Source: Mesorhizobium sp. M1D.F.Ca.ET.043.01.1.1 (GTDB taxonomy: Bacteria; Pseudomonadota; Alphaproteobacteria; Rhizobiales; Rhizobiaceae). From it: 64,000 nucleotides of DNA. The position numbers were made by a program, and so were the translations under genes. The notes below the pieces were generated by a model, which saw only the letters and a list, made by a program, of their open reading frames with translations, was not told the origin of the DNA and searched no databases. Every line of letters starts with the position of its first letter. The stretch's first letter is position 1. Shown in pieces: positions 23,974 through 32,876 of this stretch. The DNA is taken from assembly GCF_003952385.1 (NCBI RefSeq), contig NZ_CP034444.1:3162001-3226000 (forward strand), given 5' to 3'.

Positions 23974-24783
23974 ATGGCACGCAACAGACCGACCGTCGCC
24001 GATCTGCAGGCGCTGAAGGGCAAGCGCCAGCTTTCCAAGCTGCGCGTCTTCTCGCTGGAGGAGGCGGAGGCAGCCGAGCGCGCAGGCATCGACCTCATCT
24101 CGGTCCCTTACGACGTGATGTTCGACCCGCGCTTTCGCGATGCCGCGCCGACCTGCTTTGCCATTCCGGGCGACGAACGCATGAAGCTCGGCGCAACCAC
24201 AAACGAGATCCTGCGCATGGCGGTAAAGCTGCGCGCGGCCGGTGCGGACGCCATGTATTGCTCGGCCAGCCTGCAGACCATCCGCCGCCTGCGCGACGAG
24301 CACATTCCAGTCTGCGGCCATGTCGGCCTGATCCCGGCGCATGCGACCTGGACAGGCGGCTTCAAGGCCGTCGGCAAGACCGCCGAGAGCGCTGCCTTGG
24401 TGTGGAAGCAGGTCAAGGACCTCGAAGCCGCCGGCGCCTTCGCGGCCGAGATCGAAGTGGTGCCGGCGGCCGTCGCCGGCGCCATCTCGCGGCGTACGCC
24501 GCTGATCATGATCTCGATGGGCGCGGGTGCCGGCTGCGACGCGCAATACCTGTTCTCGGAAGACGTGCTCGGCACCAATCGCGGCCATTATCCGCGGCAT
24601 GCCAAGCGCTATCGCGACTTCGCGGCGGAATTCGACCGCCTCCAGAACGAACGCATCGCCGCCTTCCGCGAATATGCCGACGACATCCAGTCCGGCGCCT
24701 ATCCGGGACCGCGCCACATGGTCGAGGCTGATGCCGAGGAAATGCACAAGTTCGAGGCGTATCTCGCCTCGGAAGGGTACTGA
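23974..24783 (+). CDS. divergent PanB-like (ketopantoate hydroxymethyltransferase family) protein
   Basis: A 269-residue TIM-barrel protein of the PanB / phosphoenolpyruvate mutase superfamily. PanB-type segments are CGHVGLIPAHATWTGGF (115-130), MGAGAGCDAQYLFSEDVLG (182-200) and E161 in EIEVVP, the position of the PanB catalytic Glu. However, where PanB has GDS this protein has SVPYD (43-47), and where PanB has KIEGG it has YCSAS (95-99), so the magnesium and ketoacid ligands differ. It is thus unlikely to be an ordinary pantothenate enzyme. It follows the oxygenase system by 36 bases and probably acts on its product. Confidence 0.75.
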   Translation: MARNRPTVADLQALKGKRQLSKLRVFSLEEAEAAERAGIDLISVPYDVMFDPRFRDAAPTCFAIPGDERMKLGATTNEILRMAVKLRAAGADAMYCSASLQTIRRLRDEHIPVCGHVGLIPAHATWTGGFKAVGKTAESAALVWKQVKDLEAAGAFAAEIEVVPAAVAGAISRRTPLIMISMGAGAGCDAQYLFSEDVLGTNRGHYPRHAKRYRDFAAEFDRLQNERIAAFREYADDIQSGAYPGPRHMVEADAEEMHKFEAYLASEGY

Positions 24784-24797
24784 GGCCCCTCGGGCCC

Positions 24798-25757
24798 CTA
24801 GAACAGCGCCTTCAGTTCGTCCAGCTTGTCGTTGACCAGCCAGCCGTAATAGTTCTCCTCGGGCAGCTTTTCCGCTTCGCCAGCGGCGCGGCGCTTCTCG
24901 TTCTCCTCCTTCAGCGCATAGGCGCGCTGCTCGGGATTGCCGACATTGTAGAGCGTCGCAGTCAGGCCCGGATTGTGCGAGATGTCGAAGCCGGCGATGC
25001 TTCTATAGGCGTCGATCGACTTCCTGATGGTCGCGGCGACGTAAGGCAGCGTCAGGTCCGGATCCATGATGGTCTTGTAGACCGTGTTCGGATCGTTGAC
25101 GTCGAGCTCGGGCAGGCCGGAGACCTTGTGCACAAGATCGCTCATCTGCAGCGCCGTCAGCGGGTTGAGCTGGCCGAGCCCAAATGTCTGGCCGGCATAG
25201 TAGGGCTGGAAAAAGGTGGCGCCGAAGCGGTCGTTGGGGAAGCTGGTTCCGCCGACGGTCTTGCCGCGGAAGGAATGGTTCCACACCTGCTCGCGGCATT
25301 CCCAAAGATCGTAGCTGTCGTCCGTGCCCGAGCATTTCCTGAATTCCGGACGCTGGACGAAATCGCTGACGTCCTCGCCGTCATAGGCGAAGGTGAGCTT
25401 GCTCGACAGATAGGACATCGCCTTGACGTAATAGGTCTGCAGCCGGTCGTAGGCGTCGACATTGTAGGTGTGCTCGCCGACGATGGCGCCGACGATATGC
25501 ATCGGATCGATACCGTAGGTGGCCGCCACTTTCGTGATCTTGGCGCGAAGCTCGGCATCGTTCCGCAAGAGCGCGTAGACCTTGCGATACTTGGCCTGGA
25601 AGGTGGTGTTGGTGGCCTGGGTGCGCCGGCTGGAAGCGCCCGGGATATCCGGCTGCACGCCGTTGCGATTGCCCGGCGGCACCATGGTTGCGGCATCGGC
25701 TATCGATATGGCCGATGCCAAAGCCAGGCCGAGAAAGAGGAGGATAAGCTTCTTCAT
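24798..25757 (-). CDS. DUF1402 exported protein with transglycosylase-like motifs
   Basis: A 319-residue protein with a signal peptide (hydrophobic 5-20, likely cleavage after ADA near residue 23). The DUF1402 core contains IDPMHIVGAIVGEHTYNVDAYD and GQTFGLGQLNPLTALQM, which recall the catalytic Glu region and the GLMQ-type motif of soluble lytic transglycosylases. A periplasmic role at the cell wall is therefore possible but unproven. It is convergent with the PanB-like gene, 14 bases apart, and has a dispersed repeat upstream. Confidence 0.8.
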   Translation of the reverse strand: MKKLILLFLGLALASAISIADAATMVPPGNRNGVQPDIPGASSRRTQATNTTFQAKYRKVYALLRNDAELRAKITKVAATYGIDPMHIVGAIVGEHTYNVDAYDRLQTYYVKAMSYLSSKLTFAYDGEDVSDFVQRPEFRKCSGTDDSYDLWECREQVWNHSFRGKTVGGTSFPNDRFGATFFQPYYAGQTFGLGQLNPLTALQMSDLVHKVSGLPELDVNDPNTVYKTIMDPDLTLPYVAATIRKSIDAYRSIAGFDISHNPGLTATLYNVGNPEQRAYALKEENEKRRAAGEAEKLPEENYYGWLVNDKLDELKALF

Positions 25758-25814
25758 GCGCCGCCGCCCTGGACCGGCTCAGCTGTCGCCGATCCGTTCC
25801 AACCACTTATTTTT

Positions 25815-25860
25815 ACACAATTTCAGACGGAAAACCGCTGCGCACTTTTCCTGAAATTGC
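25815..25860. repeat. dispersed intergenic palindrome, copy B
   Basis: Matches the elements at 18661, 58121 and 58178 through the core ACGGAAAACCGCTGCGCAC and its ends, with changes at both ends (CAATTTCAG/CTGAAATTG) that compensate and keep the pairing. It lies upstream of the DUF1402 gene. Confidence 0.7.
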
Positions 25861-25967
25861 CTTCGAAATCGGCGGCAACCTAGGTAAAGGCGGCAGGAGA
25901 GTCGAGAGAAGGCAACAGCATGTCACCAAGAATGGTGGCCAGTTGCTTCCATTTGGCCACACTTTGG

Positions 25968-25999
25968 ATTTCGGGCCGGCACATATGCCGGCCCGAAAT
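25968..25999 (-). terminator. terminator-like hairpin after hslU
   Basis: A perfect 14-base stem with a four-base loop, 12 bases after the hslU stop. The A/T-rich outer pairs (ATTTC/GAAAT) resemble an intrinsic terminator though the T-run is short. The remaining gap to 25757 holds a dispersed repeat and no gene. Confidence 0.65.
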
Positions 26000-26010
26000 G
26001 AACTCGGCGG

Positions 26011-27324
26011 TCAGAGGATGAACCGCGACAGATCGGTATTGCGCGACAGGTCGCCGACATGCTTCTGCACGTAGTCGGCATCGATGGTGACCTTCGTGCC
26101 GTTGCGGTCCGGCGCGTCGTAGGAGATTTCGTCCAGCACCCGCTCCATCACCGTCTGCAGGCGCCTGGCGCCGATGTTCTCGACGCTGGCGTTGAGGTCG
26201 ACGGCGATGCCGGCGAGCGAATCGATGGCATTGTCGGTGAAGGTGAGATCGACGCCTTCGGTCTTCATCAGCGCGATATACTGCTTGATGAGGCTGGCCT
26301 CGGTCTCGGTGAGGATGCGGACGAAATCCTCTTTCTCCAGCGCGCGCAATTCGACGCGGATCGGCAGGCGGCCCTGCAGCTCGGGCAGCAGGTCCGACGG
26401 CTTGGAGACGTGGAACGCGCCCGAGGCGATGAACAGGATGTGGTCCGTCTTGATCGGCCCGTATTTGGTCGCAACCGTCGTGCCTTCGACCAGCGGCAGC
26501 AGGTCGCGCTGCACGCCTTCACGTGAAACGCCGGCGCCGATGCCGCCTTCGCGCGAGGCGATCTTGTCGATCTCGTCGATGAAGACGATGCCGTCGTTCT
26601 CGGCCGATTCCAGCGCCCGCCGCACCACCTCGTCCTGATCGAGCAGCTTGTCGGACTCGTCATTGACCAGAAGCGCATAGGAATCGCGCACCGTGGTCTT
26701 GCGGCTCTTGGTCCTGCGGCCGCCCATCGCCTTCGACAGCATGTCGTTGATGTTGAGCACGCCGATGTTGGCGCCGGGCATGCCGGGGATCTCGAAGCCG
26801 GGCATGCCGCCGGAGCCGGTGTCGGCCACCTCGATCTCGATCTCCTTGTCGTCGAGCTCGCCGTCGCGCAGCCTCTTGCGGAAACTATCGCGGGTGGCCG
26901 GGCTCGCCGTCTTGCCGACGAGCGCCTCCAGCACGCGCTCCTCGGCGTTAACCTGGGCGCGCGCGCTGACGTCCTCGCGCATCTTCTCGCGCGTCAGGCC
27001 GATGGCGACCTCGACCAGGTCGCGCACGATCTGCTCGACGTCGCGGCCGACATAGCCGACCTCGGTGAACTTGGTGGCCTCGACCTTGACGAAGGGCGCG
27101 CCGGCGAGCCGCGCCAGGCGGCGCGAGATCTCGGTCTTGCCGACGCCGGTCGGGCCGATCATCAGGATGTTCTTCGGCATCACCTCTTCGCGCATCTGGC
27201 CTTCCAGCTGCTGGCGGCGCCAGCGGTTGCGCAGGGCGATCGCCACGGCGCGCTTGGCGTCCTTCTGGCCGATGATGAAGCGGTCGAGTTCGGAAACGAT
27301 TTCGCGGGGGGAGAAGGTGCTCAT
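26011..27324 (-). CDS. hslU: HslU ATPase subunit of the HslUV protease
   Basis: A 437-residue AAA+ unfoldase that feeds substrates to HslV. Walker A is GPTGVGKT (about 58-65), Walker B is [11 protein letters not shown], the pore loop lies in [14 protein letters not shown], and the sensor/C-terminal region ends in [12 protein letters not shown], the tail that docks HslV. The ATG at 27324 starts [14 protein letters not shown], the family N-terminus. It is downstream of hslV on the same strand with two unrelated small genes between, an arrangement different from adjacent hslVU of enterics. Confidence 0.97.
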   Translation of the reverse strand: MSTFSPREIVSELDRFIIGQKDAKRAVAIALRNRWRRQQLEGQMREEVMPKNILMIGPTGVGKTEISRRLARLAGAPFVKVEATKFTEVGYVGRDVEQIVRDLVEVAIGLTREKMREDVSARAQVNAEERVLEALVGKTASPATRDSFRKRLRDGELDDKEIEIEVADTGSGGMPGFEIPGMPGANIGVLNINDMLSKAMGGRRTKSRKTTVRDSYALLVNDESDKLLDQDEVVRRALESAENDGIVFIDEIDKIASREGGIGAGVSREGVQRDLLPLVEGTTVATKYGPIKTDHILFIASGAFHVSKPSDLLPELQGRLPIRVELRALEKEDFVRILTETEASLIKQYIALMKTEGVDLTFTDNAIDSLAGIAVDLNASVENIGARRLQTVMERVLDEISYDAPDRNGTKVTIDADYVQKHVGDLSRNTDLSRFIL

Positions 27325-27329
27325 AATAC

Positions 27330-27929
27330 TCAAATTCCACTTTGCCACTGCTTGATGGACTCGAACGGATGCAGCAGCATGATCACGTTGAGCGTCAGAT
27401 TGTCCCGGATGATGTAGCCCGTGCCGAACTCGAAAATGAGCGCCAGGGCCACGATCACCCATATAGGGAGCTTTCGCGCCATCACAAATCCCAGCACCAT
27501 GAACAGCGTGTCGGACACCGAGTTGATGACGCTGTCGCCGTAGTAGTTGAGAGAGATAGTGCCGGCGCGGTAGCGGTCGATGATGAAGGGGCTGTTTTCC
27601 AGGAGTTCCCAGCCGCCCTCGATGAGGACGGCGAAGGCCAGCCTCAGCCCGACCGGCGAGCGCGGGAACAGGAACGTTGCCAGCGCGTAGAACAGGAAGC
27701 CGTGGATGACGTGCGAGAAGGTGTACCAGTCGGCGATGTGCTGGGAATTCTCCGAGCTGTTCACCACGCCATGCCAGAGCTTGACGTAGCCGCAGGTGCA
27801 GATCGGCGGATGGCCCATGCCGTAGAGGACGCCGGCCTGGAAAACGACCAGGGCGAGCACGAGCAGCAGCCCCATGCGCCAGCTGTCCTCATAGGCCGAG
27901 AGCGTCTTGTCTTCGCCAAGCGTGTTCAT
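27330..27929 (-). CDS. DUF2585 (UPF0314) membrane protein
   Basis: A 199-residue protein with about four or five hydrophobic helices (for example [19 protein letters not shown] and [19 protein letters not shown]). It carries the conserved [14 protein letters not shown] segment and [17 protein letters not shown], which recall the metal- or lipid-contacting signatures of this family. The ATG at 27929 with GAGGGGG nine bases upstream is preferred over one at 27968 that would overlap the acetyltransferase. It lies five bases before hslU and four bases after the acetyltransferase. Function unknown. Confidence 0.85.
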   Translation of the reverse strand: MNTLGEDKTLSAYEDSWRMGLLLVLALVVFQAGVLYGMGHPPICTCGYVKLWHGVVNSSENSQHIADWYTFSHVIHGFLFYALATFLFPRSPVGLRLAFAVLIEGGWELLENSPFIIDRYRAGTISLNYYGDSVINSVSDTLFMVLGFVMARKLPIWVIVALALIFEFGTGYIIRDNLTLNVIMLLHPFESIKQWQSGI

Positions 27930-27933
27930 CCGG

Positions 27934-28458
27934 TCATTCCCCCTCTTCTTCGTCGCTTTCGGCCGCATCGACGGCCATCAGCACGACGTCCCCATATTGG
28001 GATTGCCTGCGGCCGATCGGCCTGAAGCCGGCCTTTTCATAGGCGCGGATGGCGCGGCCGTTGTCGGGATGCGGATCGATGATGACGCGCGGCGCGCCTT
28101 CCTCGAACAGCGCTTCCACGAACTGGCGCACGATTGCCGAGCCGTGGCCGATGCCGACCAGGTCCGGCGGGCCGATCGACAGATCGATGCCGAGCGTGCC
28201 GAATGGCTGGTCGGCGTAAGGATGGTCGTCCTCAAGATGCGGATCGTAGCTCTGCAGGTAGGCGATCGGCCTGCCGTTCAGCTCGACGATCAGCGGCTCG
28301 CACGAAACCGAATCGATGTGCTCGCGGATCTCGGCGATCTCCTTTTGCGGATCGTCCCACCACTGGGCGACATGCGGCTCGGCAAGCCAGCGGGCGATCA
28401 TCGGCAGGTCCTTTTCGGTGACCGGCCGGAAATCGTAGCTATCGTCCTGTTCGACCAT
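27934..28458 (-). CDS. GNAT acetyltransferase, AAC(6')/AacA4-like
   Basis: A 174-residue N-acetyltransferase of the GNAT fold with the acetyl-CoA region [17 protein letters not shown] and [20 protein letters not shown]. The general look is that of AAC(6')-type or IucB-like enzymes ([18 protein letters not shown] at the N-terminus), but the natural substrate is unknown and resistance should not be assumed. The start ATG (28458-28456) lies within the left end of an intergenic palindrome, so the repeat has become part of the translation start region. An upstream in-frame ATG at 28497 would be translated wholly from the repeat. Confidence 0.82.
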   Translation of the reverse strand: MVEQDDSYDFRPVTEKDLPMIARWLAEPHVAQWWDDPQKEIAEIREHIDSVSCEPLIVELNGRPIAYLQSYDPHLEDDHPYADQPFGTLGIDLSIGPPDLVGIGHGSAIVRQFVEALFEEGAPRVIIDPHPDNGRAIRAYEKAGFRPIGRRQSQYGDVVLMAVDAAESDEEEGE

Positions 28459-28498
28459 GATCTTTTCCAAAAACCGGTTCCCACTTTTTGGGATCATG
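28456..28498. repeat. CATGATC-type intergenic palindrome overlapping a start codon
   Basis: CATGATC at 28456 and GATCATG at 28492-28498 are the ends, with TTTTCCAAAAACCGG and CCCACTTTTTGGG inside. Related elements occur at 33669, 34081, 43598 and 59562. The left end supplies the ATG of the acetyltransferase gene. Confidence 0.75.
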
Positions 28499-28508
28499 GC
28501 CGGTTGCC

Positions 28509-29060
28509 TCAGGCGGCATCGAGCGTTTCGACGACGAAGTTGCTGTTGGTGTAGACGCAGATATCGGCCGCGATCTGCATCGCCTTGCGGGCGATCTCCT
28601 CGGCGTCCTTGTCGGTGTCCATCAGCGCGCGGGCAGCGGCCAGCGCATAGTTGCCGCCGGAGCCGATGGCCATGACGCCATGTTCCGGCTCGAGCACGTC
28701 GCCGGTGCCGGTCAGGGCCAGCGAGACCGACTTGTCGGCGACCAGCATCATCGCTTCCAGGCGGCGCAGATAGCGGTCGGTGCGCCAGTCCTTGGCGAGC
28801 TCGACGCAGGCGCGCGTCAGCTGGTCGGGATATTGTTCGAGCTTGGCCTCAAGGCGCTCGAGCAGGGTGAAGGCGTCGGCGGTGGCGCCGGCAAAACCGG
28901 CAATGACGCTGCCGGCCTTGCCGATGCGGCGCACCTTGCGGGCGTTGCCCTTCATGATGGTCTGGCCAAGGCTGACCTGGCCGTCGCCGGCGATCACAAC
29001 CTTGTTGCCCTTACGCACGGTGACGATGGTCGTGGCGTGCATGGTGAGTTCATTCGACAT
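28509..29060 (-). CDS. hslV: HslV protease subunit
   Basis: A 183-residue proteasome-like peptidase. The catalytic residue is expected to be T10, the first Thr of [19 protein letters not shown]; in the gammaproteobacterial protein this Thr directly follows the initiator Met, here nine residues (MSNELTMHA) precede it and must be removed. [14 protein letters not shown] is also conserved. It forms a dodecamer capped by HslU. It is divergent from the his operon with about 200 bases between. Confidence 0.96.
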   Translation of the reverse strand: MSNELTMHATTIVTVRKGNKVVIAGDGQVSLGQTIMKGNARKVRRIGKAGSVIAGFAGATADAFTLLERLEAKLEQYPDQLTRACVELAKDWRTDRYLRRLEAMMLVADKSVSLALTGTGDVLEPEHGVMAIGSGGNYALAAARALMDTDKDAEEIARKAMQIAADICVYTNSNFVVETLDAA

Positions 29061-29265
29061 TTCCGGCTCCGATTCGCGCTATCCCTTCTAAATGGCGATT
29101 GGCGCGGTACGAGTGACTTTGATCGCCATATGTATGCACCGGGCGAGTGATTGCAAACCGCCTGCGGCAACGCCGATACCGCCTGGATTGGCAACTGGCA
29201 ATCGCCGGATCATGCTGATAGAAGGCTCTCGTTTTCAAGCCCGCGCCTCCGAACAGGACAGACTG
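29061..29265. other. divergent hslV/hisB promoter region
   Basis: This 205-base gap must hold promoters for both directions. I looked on the minus strand for a heat-shock CTTG/CCATNT pair and found a CCATTT near 29090 but no well-spaced partner. A reading frame on the plus strand continuous with hisB covers the gap but has no supporting start. Confidence 0.5.
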
Positions 29266-29865
29266 ATGCCGCCCCGGTCCGCAGAAATCAGCCGCAAGAC
29301 CAAGGAAACCGAGATTACCGTGTCGGTCCATGTCGACGGCAAAGGCAAATCCGACATTTCGACGGGCGTCGGCTTCTTCGACCATATGCTCGACCAGCTG
29401 TCGCGCCATTCGCTGGTCGATATGACGATCAAGGCCAAGGGCGATCTGCACATCGACGACCACCACACGGTCGAGGATACCGGCATCGCGATCGGCCAGG
29501 CGCTGAGCAAGGCTTTGGGCGAGCGACGCGGCATCATGCGCTATGCCTCGATCGACCTGGCGATGGACGAGACGCTGACAAGGGCGGCGATCGATGTTTC
29601 CGGCCGGCCGTTCCTGGTCTGGAACGTCGTCTTCTCGTCGCCGAAGATCGGCACCTTCGACACCGAGCTGGTGCGCGAATTCTTCCAGGCGCTGGCCCAG
29701 AATGCCGGCATCACGCTGCATGTGACCAATCATTACGGCGCCAACAACCACCATATCGCCGAGACCTGCTTCAAGGCAGTGGCCAGGGTTCTGCGCGCGG
29801 CGCTGGAGCCCGATCCGCGCCAGCCCGAAGCGGTGCCGTCCACCAAGGGATCCCTGAAAGGATAG
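29266..29865 (+). CDS. hisB: imidazoleglycerol-phosphate dehydratase HisB
   Basis: A 199-residue enzyme of histidine biosynthesis that dehydrates imidazole glycerol phosphate. Manganese-binding histidine clusters are visible as [27 protein letters not shown] and [12 protein letters not shown]. The ATG at 29266 ([12 protein letters not shown]) gives the family length; longer in-frame readings begin inside the promoter region. It opens the plus-strand his operon. Confidence 0.95.
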   Translation: MPPRSAEISRKTKETEITVSVHVDGKGKSDISTGVGFFDHMLDQLSRHSLVDMTIKAKGDLHIDDHHTVEDTGIAIGQALSKALGERRGIMRYASIDLAMDETLTRAAIDVSGRPFLVWNVVFSSPKIGTFDTELVREFFQALAQNAGITLHVTNHYGANNHHIAETCFKAVARVLRAALEPDPRQPEAVPSTKGSLKG

Positions 29866-29869
29866 CCCT

Positions 29870-30346
29870 ATGGCCATCTATGTCGTGATGGAGCCTCCGA
29901 CAGGCGGCAACAAGGCCGAGGATGCGACCCTGGTGCGCGACGGCTTCACCTGGCTCGGCTTCCTGTTCTCGCCGGTCTGGCTCGCCTGGCACCGGCTGTG
30001 GATCGAGGCCCTGCTCACCTTCGTCGTCATGGCGGTACTGTCGGTGCTCGGCGAAAAGCTCGGCCTCGAATGGGCCGGATCGGCCCTGTCGCTCTTGGTG
30101 TCGCTCTATATCGGGCTCGAAGGTCAAGGCCTGCGGATATCGGCGCTGCGCCGCCGCGGCTGGCGGGAATGGGGGGTGGTCGAGGCCGGCACGCTCGGTG
30201 ACGCGGAGGTCCGCCACGCGCTGGAAACCGACGAGCGCACCGAAGAGCAGGCGCCGATGCCGCGCATCGTTCCCGATACGAGCCTGGCGCGCCCGGCGCA
30301 GACGGGCATGGCGCTGGGGCTGACCCATACGCCCGGAAGGCCCTGA
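29870..30346 (+). CDS. DUF2628 membrane protein in the his operon
   Basis: A 158-residue protein beginning four bases after hisB and ending one base before hisH. It has the DUF2628 pattern: a short N-terminal part, then [28 protein letters not shown] and a second hydrophobic hairpin, likely two or three membrane helices, and a polar C-terminal tail. The tight spacing makes co-translation with hisB and hisH certain to be tested first, yet no histidine-related function is known for the family. Role unknown. Confidence 0.8.
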   Translation: MAIYVVMEPPTGGNKAEDATLVRDGFTWLGFLFSPVWLAWHRLWIEALLTFVVMAVLSVLGEKLGLEWAGSALSLLVSLYIGLEGQGLRISALRRRGWREWGVVEAGTLGDAEVRHALETDERTEEQAPMPRIVPDTSLARPAQTGMALGLTHTPGRP

Positions 30347-30347
30347 C

Positions 30348-30998
30348 ATGCGGGTAGCGATCATCGATTACGGGTCGGGCAATCTGCGCTCGGCCACCAA
30401 GGCCTTCGAGCGCGCCGCGCATGAGGCGGGCATTGCGGCGACCATCGATCTCACCGCCGATGCCGAGCGGGTGCGCAGCGCCGACCGCATCGTGCTGCCG
30501 GGCGTCGGCGCCTATGCCGACTGCGCCGCCGGCCTTCATGCCGTTGCCGGCATGTGGGAAGCGGTGGAAGAGGCGGCCCTTCGCAAGGCGCGGCCTTTCC
30601 TCGGCATCTGCGTCGGCATGCAGCTGATGTCGGAACGCGGGCTGGAAAAGACGATCACCAAAGGGTTTGGCTGGATCGCCGGCGACGTCAAGGAAATCAA
30701 GCCGGCCGATCCGGCGCTGAAAATCCCGCAGATCGGCTGGAACACGATCGAGCTTCAACGCAAGCATCCGCTGTTTTCGGGCATCGAGACCGGCCCGAAG
30801 GGGCTGCATGCCTATTTCGTCCACTCCTACCACCTGGAAACGAGGAACCCTGCCGAAGTGCTGGCGACGGCCGAATATGGCGGCCCGGTGACGGCGGCGG
30901 TTGCCCGCGACAACCTTGCCGGCACGCAGTTCCATCCCGAGAAAAGCCAGGCGCTCGGCTTGGCGCTGATCGCCAATTTCCTGAAGTGGAGGCCTTAG
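30348..30998 (+). CDS. hisH: imidazole glycerol phosphate synthase, glutaminase subunit HisH
   Basis: A 216-residue class I glutamine amidotransferase that supplies ammonia to HisF. The nucleophile is C88 in FLGICVGMQ and the other triad members are H196 and E198 in QFHPEKSQ; the oxyanion strand is seen in LPGVGAY. It works as a complex with the hisF product further along the operon. Confidence 0.96.
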   Translation: MRVAIIDYGSGNLRSATKAFERAAHEAGIAATIDLTADAERVRSADRIVLPGVGAYADCAAGLHAVAGMWEAVEEAALRKARPFLGICVGMQLMSERGLEKTITKGFGWIAGDVKEIKPADPALKIPQIGWNTIELQRKHPLFSGIETGPKGLHAYFVHSYHLETRNPAEVLATAEYGGPVTAAVARDNLAGTQFHPEKSQALGLALIANFLKWRP

Positions 30999-31000
30999 CC

Positions 31001-31291
31001 ATGGGCAAGAAGGGCTATTGGATCGCCATGATCGATGTTCGCGACACGGGCGCGTACAAGAACTACATCGAGGCCAATGCGAAGGCCTTCGCCAAATATG
31101 GCGCCAAGTTTCCGGTCCGGGCAGGACGCTACACGAGCCCGGAAGGGCCGACGGGGAACCGCCATGTGGTGGTGGAGTTTTCATCCTACGAAACGGCGCT
31201 CGCCTGCTACGAGTCGCCGGAATACCAGGAAGCCTTGAAGTTCCGGCTGGCGTCGTCGACCGGCCATTTCGTCATCGTCGAGGGCGCCTGA
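31001..31291 (+). CDS. DUF1330 small protein
   Basis: A 96-residue ferredoxin-like alpha/beta protein of the DUF1330 family ([46 protein letters not shown]). GGAGG stands eight bases before the ATG at 31001, and the gene ends two bases before hisA. Conserved in length and pattern, but function is unknown; dimeric alpha-beta barrel proteins of this type often bind small molecules. Confidence 0.85.
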   Translation: MGKKGYWIAMIDVRDTGAYKNYIEANAKAFAKYGAKFPVRAGRYTSPEGPTGNRHVVVEFSSYETALACYESPEYQEALKFRLASSTGHFVIVEGA

Positions 31292-31293
31292 CC

Positions 31294-32040
31294 GTGATCC
31301 TCTTTCCAGCTATCGACCTCAAGGACGGCAAATGCGTGCGCCTCAAGCATGGCGACATGGCCACCGCCACCATCTACAACGATGATCCGGCAGCCCAGGC
31401 GAGAGCCTTCGAGGAGCAGGGTTTCGAATGGTTGCACGTGGTCGACCTCAACGGTGCCTTCAAGGGCCATAGCGTCAATTCCGCCGCGGTCGGCGCCATC
31501 CTCAAGGCGACGAAAAACCCGGTGCAGCTCGGCGGCGGCATCCGCACGCTGGCGCAGATCGAGGACTGGCTGGACCGCGGCCTGACGCGCGTCATCCTTG
31601 GCACGATCGCGGTGCGCGAGCCCGAGCTGGTGAAGCAAGCCTGCAAGGCCTTTCCCGGCAAGATCGCCGTCGGCATCGATGCCAAGGACGACAAGGTCGC
31701 TGTCGAGGGGTGGGCCGAAGCCTCGGAGCTCGGCGTCATCGAGCTGGCGAAGAAGTTCGAGGGCGCGGGCGTCGCCGCCATCATCTACACCGATATCGAT
31801 CGCGACGGCGTGCTTTCCGGCATCAACTGGGACGCCACCATCGATCTCGCCGAGGCGGTGTCGATCCCGGTGATCGCGTCCGGCGGGCTGGCCTCGATCG
31901 CCGACATTGTGCGCATGACCATGCCCGACGCGCAAAAACTCGAAGGCGCGATCTCCGGCCGGGCGCTTTATGACGGCCGCATCGATCCGGCGGAGGCGCT
32001 GGCGATCCTGCGCGGCGAGACGATGGAGGCAAGGCCGTGA
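31294..32040 (+). CDS. hisA: phosphoribosylformimino-AICAR ribotide isomerase HisA
   Basis: A 248-residue TIM-barrel isomerase of histidine biosynthesis. The first catalytic Asp is in [12 protein letters not shown] and the second in [20 protein letters not shown] and ASGGL form the two phosphate-binding loops. The start is GTG at 31294, just after the DUF1330 stop; this gives the conserved ILFPAIDLK beginning. It overlaps the next gene by four bases. Confidence 0.95.
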   Translation: MILFPAIDLKDGKCVRLKHGDMATATIYNDDPAAQARAFEEQGFEWLHVVDLNGAFKGHSVNSAAVGAILKATKNPVQLGGGIRTLAQIEDWLDRGLTRVILGTIAVREPELVKQACKAFPGKIAVGIDAKDDKVAVEGWAEASELGVIELAKKFEGAGVAAIIYTDIDRDGVLSGINWDATIDLAEAVSIPVIASGGLASIADIVRMTMPDAQKLEGAISGRALYDGRIDPAEALAILRGETMEARP

Positions 32041-32876
32041 ACGTCTCGATCATCCTGGCATCCTATGACAGCGGCCACTATCACGGCGGTTGCGGCCAGG
32101 GTCCGGACGCGCTGATGGCCGGCGGCCTGGCCGAGGCGCTCAAGCTTGCCGGCCACGACATCGACGTCCACGACATCGGCAGGGTTAGCGAGGACGAGCA
32201 GGCGCGCGAGATCGCAACCGGCTTCGCGGTCTGCAACGCCGTTTCCGGCGAGGTTCGGATTGCCCGCGACAACGGCCGGTTTCCCATCGTGCTCGCCGGC
32301 AACTGCCTGACCAGCGCCGGCGCGGTGGCCGGCGAAGGCGCCGACGCCATCATCTGGGCCGACCAGCACGGCGACATCAACACGCCGGATACCTCGACGT
32401 CGGGCTTTCTCGACGGCATGGCGCTGGCGACGGTGCTCGGCCTCTGCTGGCGGCCGATGGCGGGGCAGATTCCGGGCTTCAAGGCGATCGATCCCGCCCG
32501 CTCGGTGCTCGTCAATGCACGCGACCTCGACACAGCGGAAAGGGAACTGCTGGAAAAGCTCCCTGTCATCCGCGCGGAATGCCCCGACTGGTCGCGCGCG
32601 GGCGAGAGGCTGAAGGCGGCCGGCGCGGAGCTGGTGCACATGCATATCGACCTCGACGTCCACGACCCGGAAGAATTGCAGGCCAACCGCTACGCGACGC
32701 CCGGCGGTCCCGGACCGGACGAGTTGCGGCAAGCCATGTGCGGCATTGCCGGCGCACTGCCCGTCGCCGGCCTCACCATCTCCGCCTATGATCCTGCCTT
32801 CGATGCCAAGGGCGAGGTGCCGCCGCTGGTCGGCGAGCTGCTGGTCGACCTGCTCGCGACACTTGGGAGAAGCTGA
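32037..32876 (+). CDS. arginase/ureohydrolase-family protein with altered metal site
   Basis: A 279-residue protein with the ureohydrolase fold. Conserved ligands are D109, H111 and D113 in WADQHGDI and D205 and D207 in HIDLDVHDP. But the first motif, normally GGDH, reads AGNC, placing C90 at the metal-binding His, and the Glu that contacts the guanidinium is replaced (ISAYDP, A250). It starts with GTG in a GTGA overlap with the hisA stop and its TGA overlaps the hisF ATG. So it is locked into the his operon. It is probably not a plain arginase; substrate unknown. Confidence 0.8.
   Translation: MNVSIILASYDSGHYHGGCGQGPDALMAGGLAEALKLAGHDIDVHDIGRVSEDEQAREIATGFAVCNAVSGEVRIARDNGRFPIVLAGNCLTSAGAVAGEGADAIIWADQHGDINTPDTSTSGFLDGMALATVLGLCWRPMAGQIPGFKAIDPARSVLVNARDLDTAERELLEKLPVIRAECPDWSRAGERLKAAGAELVHMHIDLDVHDPEELQANRYATPGGPGPDELRQAMCGIAGALPVAGLTISAYDPAFDAKGEVPPLVGELLVDLLATLGRS

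Noticed and set aside
27934..28458. Aminoglycoside-resistance gene
   Set aside because: The GNAT fold resembles AAC(6') enzymes, but the gene lies in a housekeeping hslV-hslU context and many such proteins have other substrates.
29061..29110. Heat-shock sigma-32 promoter for hslV
   Set aside because: A CCATTT is present but no correctly spaced CTTG-type -35 box; evidence too weak.
29092..29265. 58-residue N-terminal extension of HisB
   Set aside because: It covers the divergent promoter region and exceeds the family length; the ATG at 29266 gives a standard HisB.
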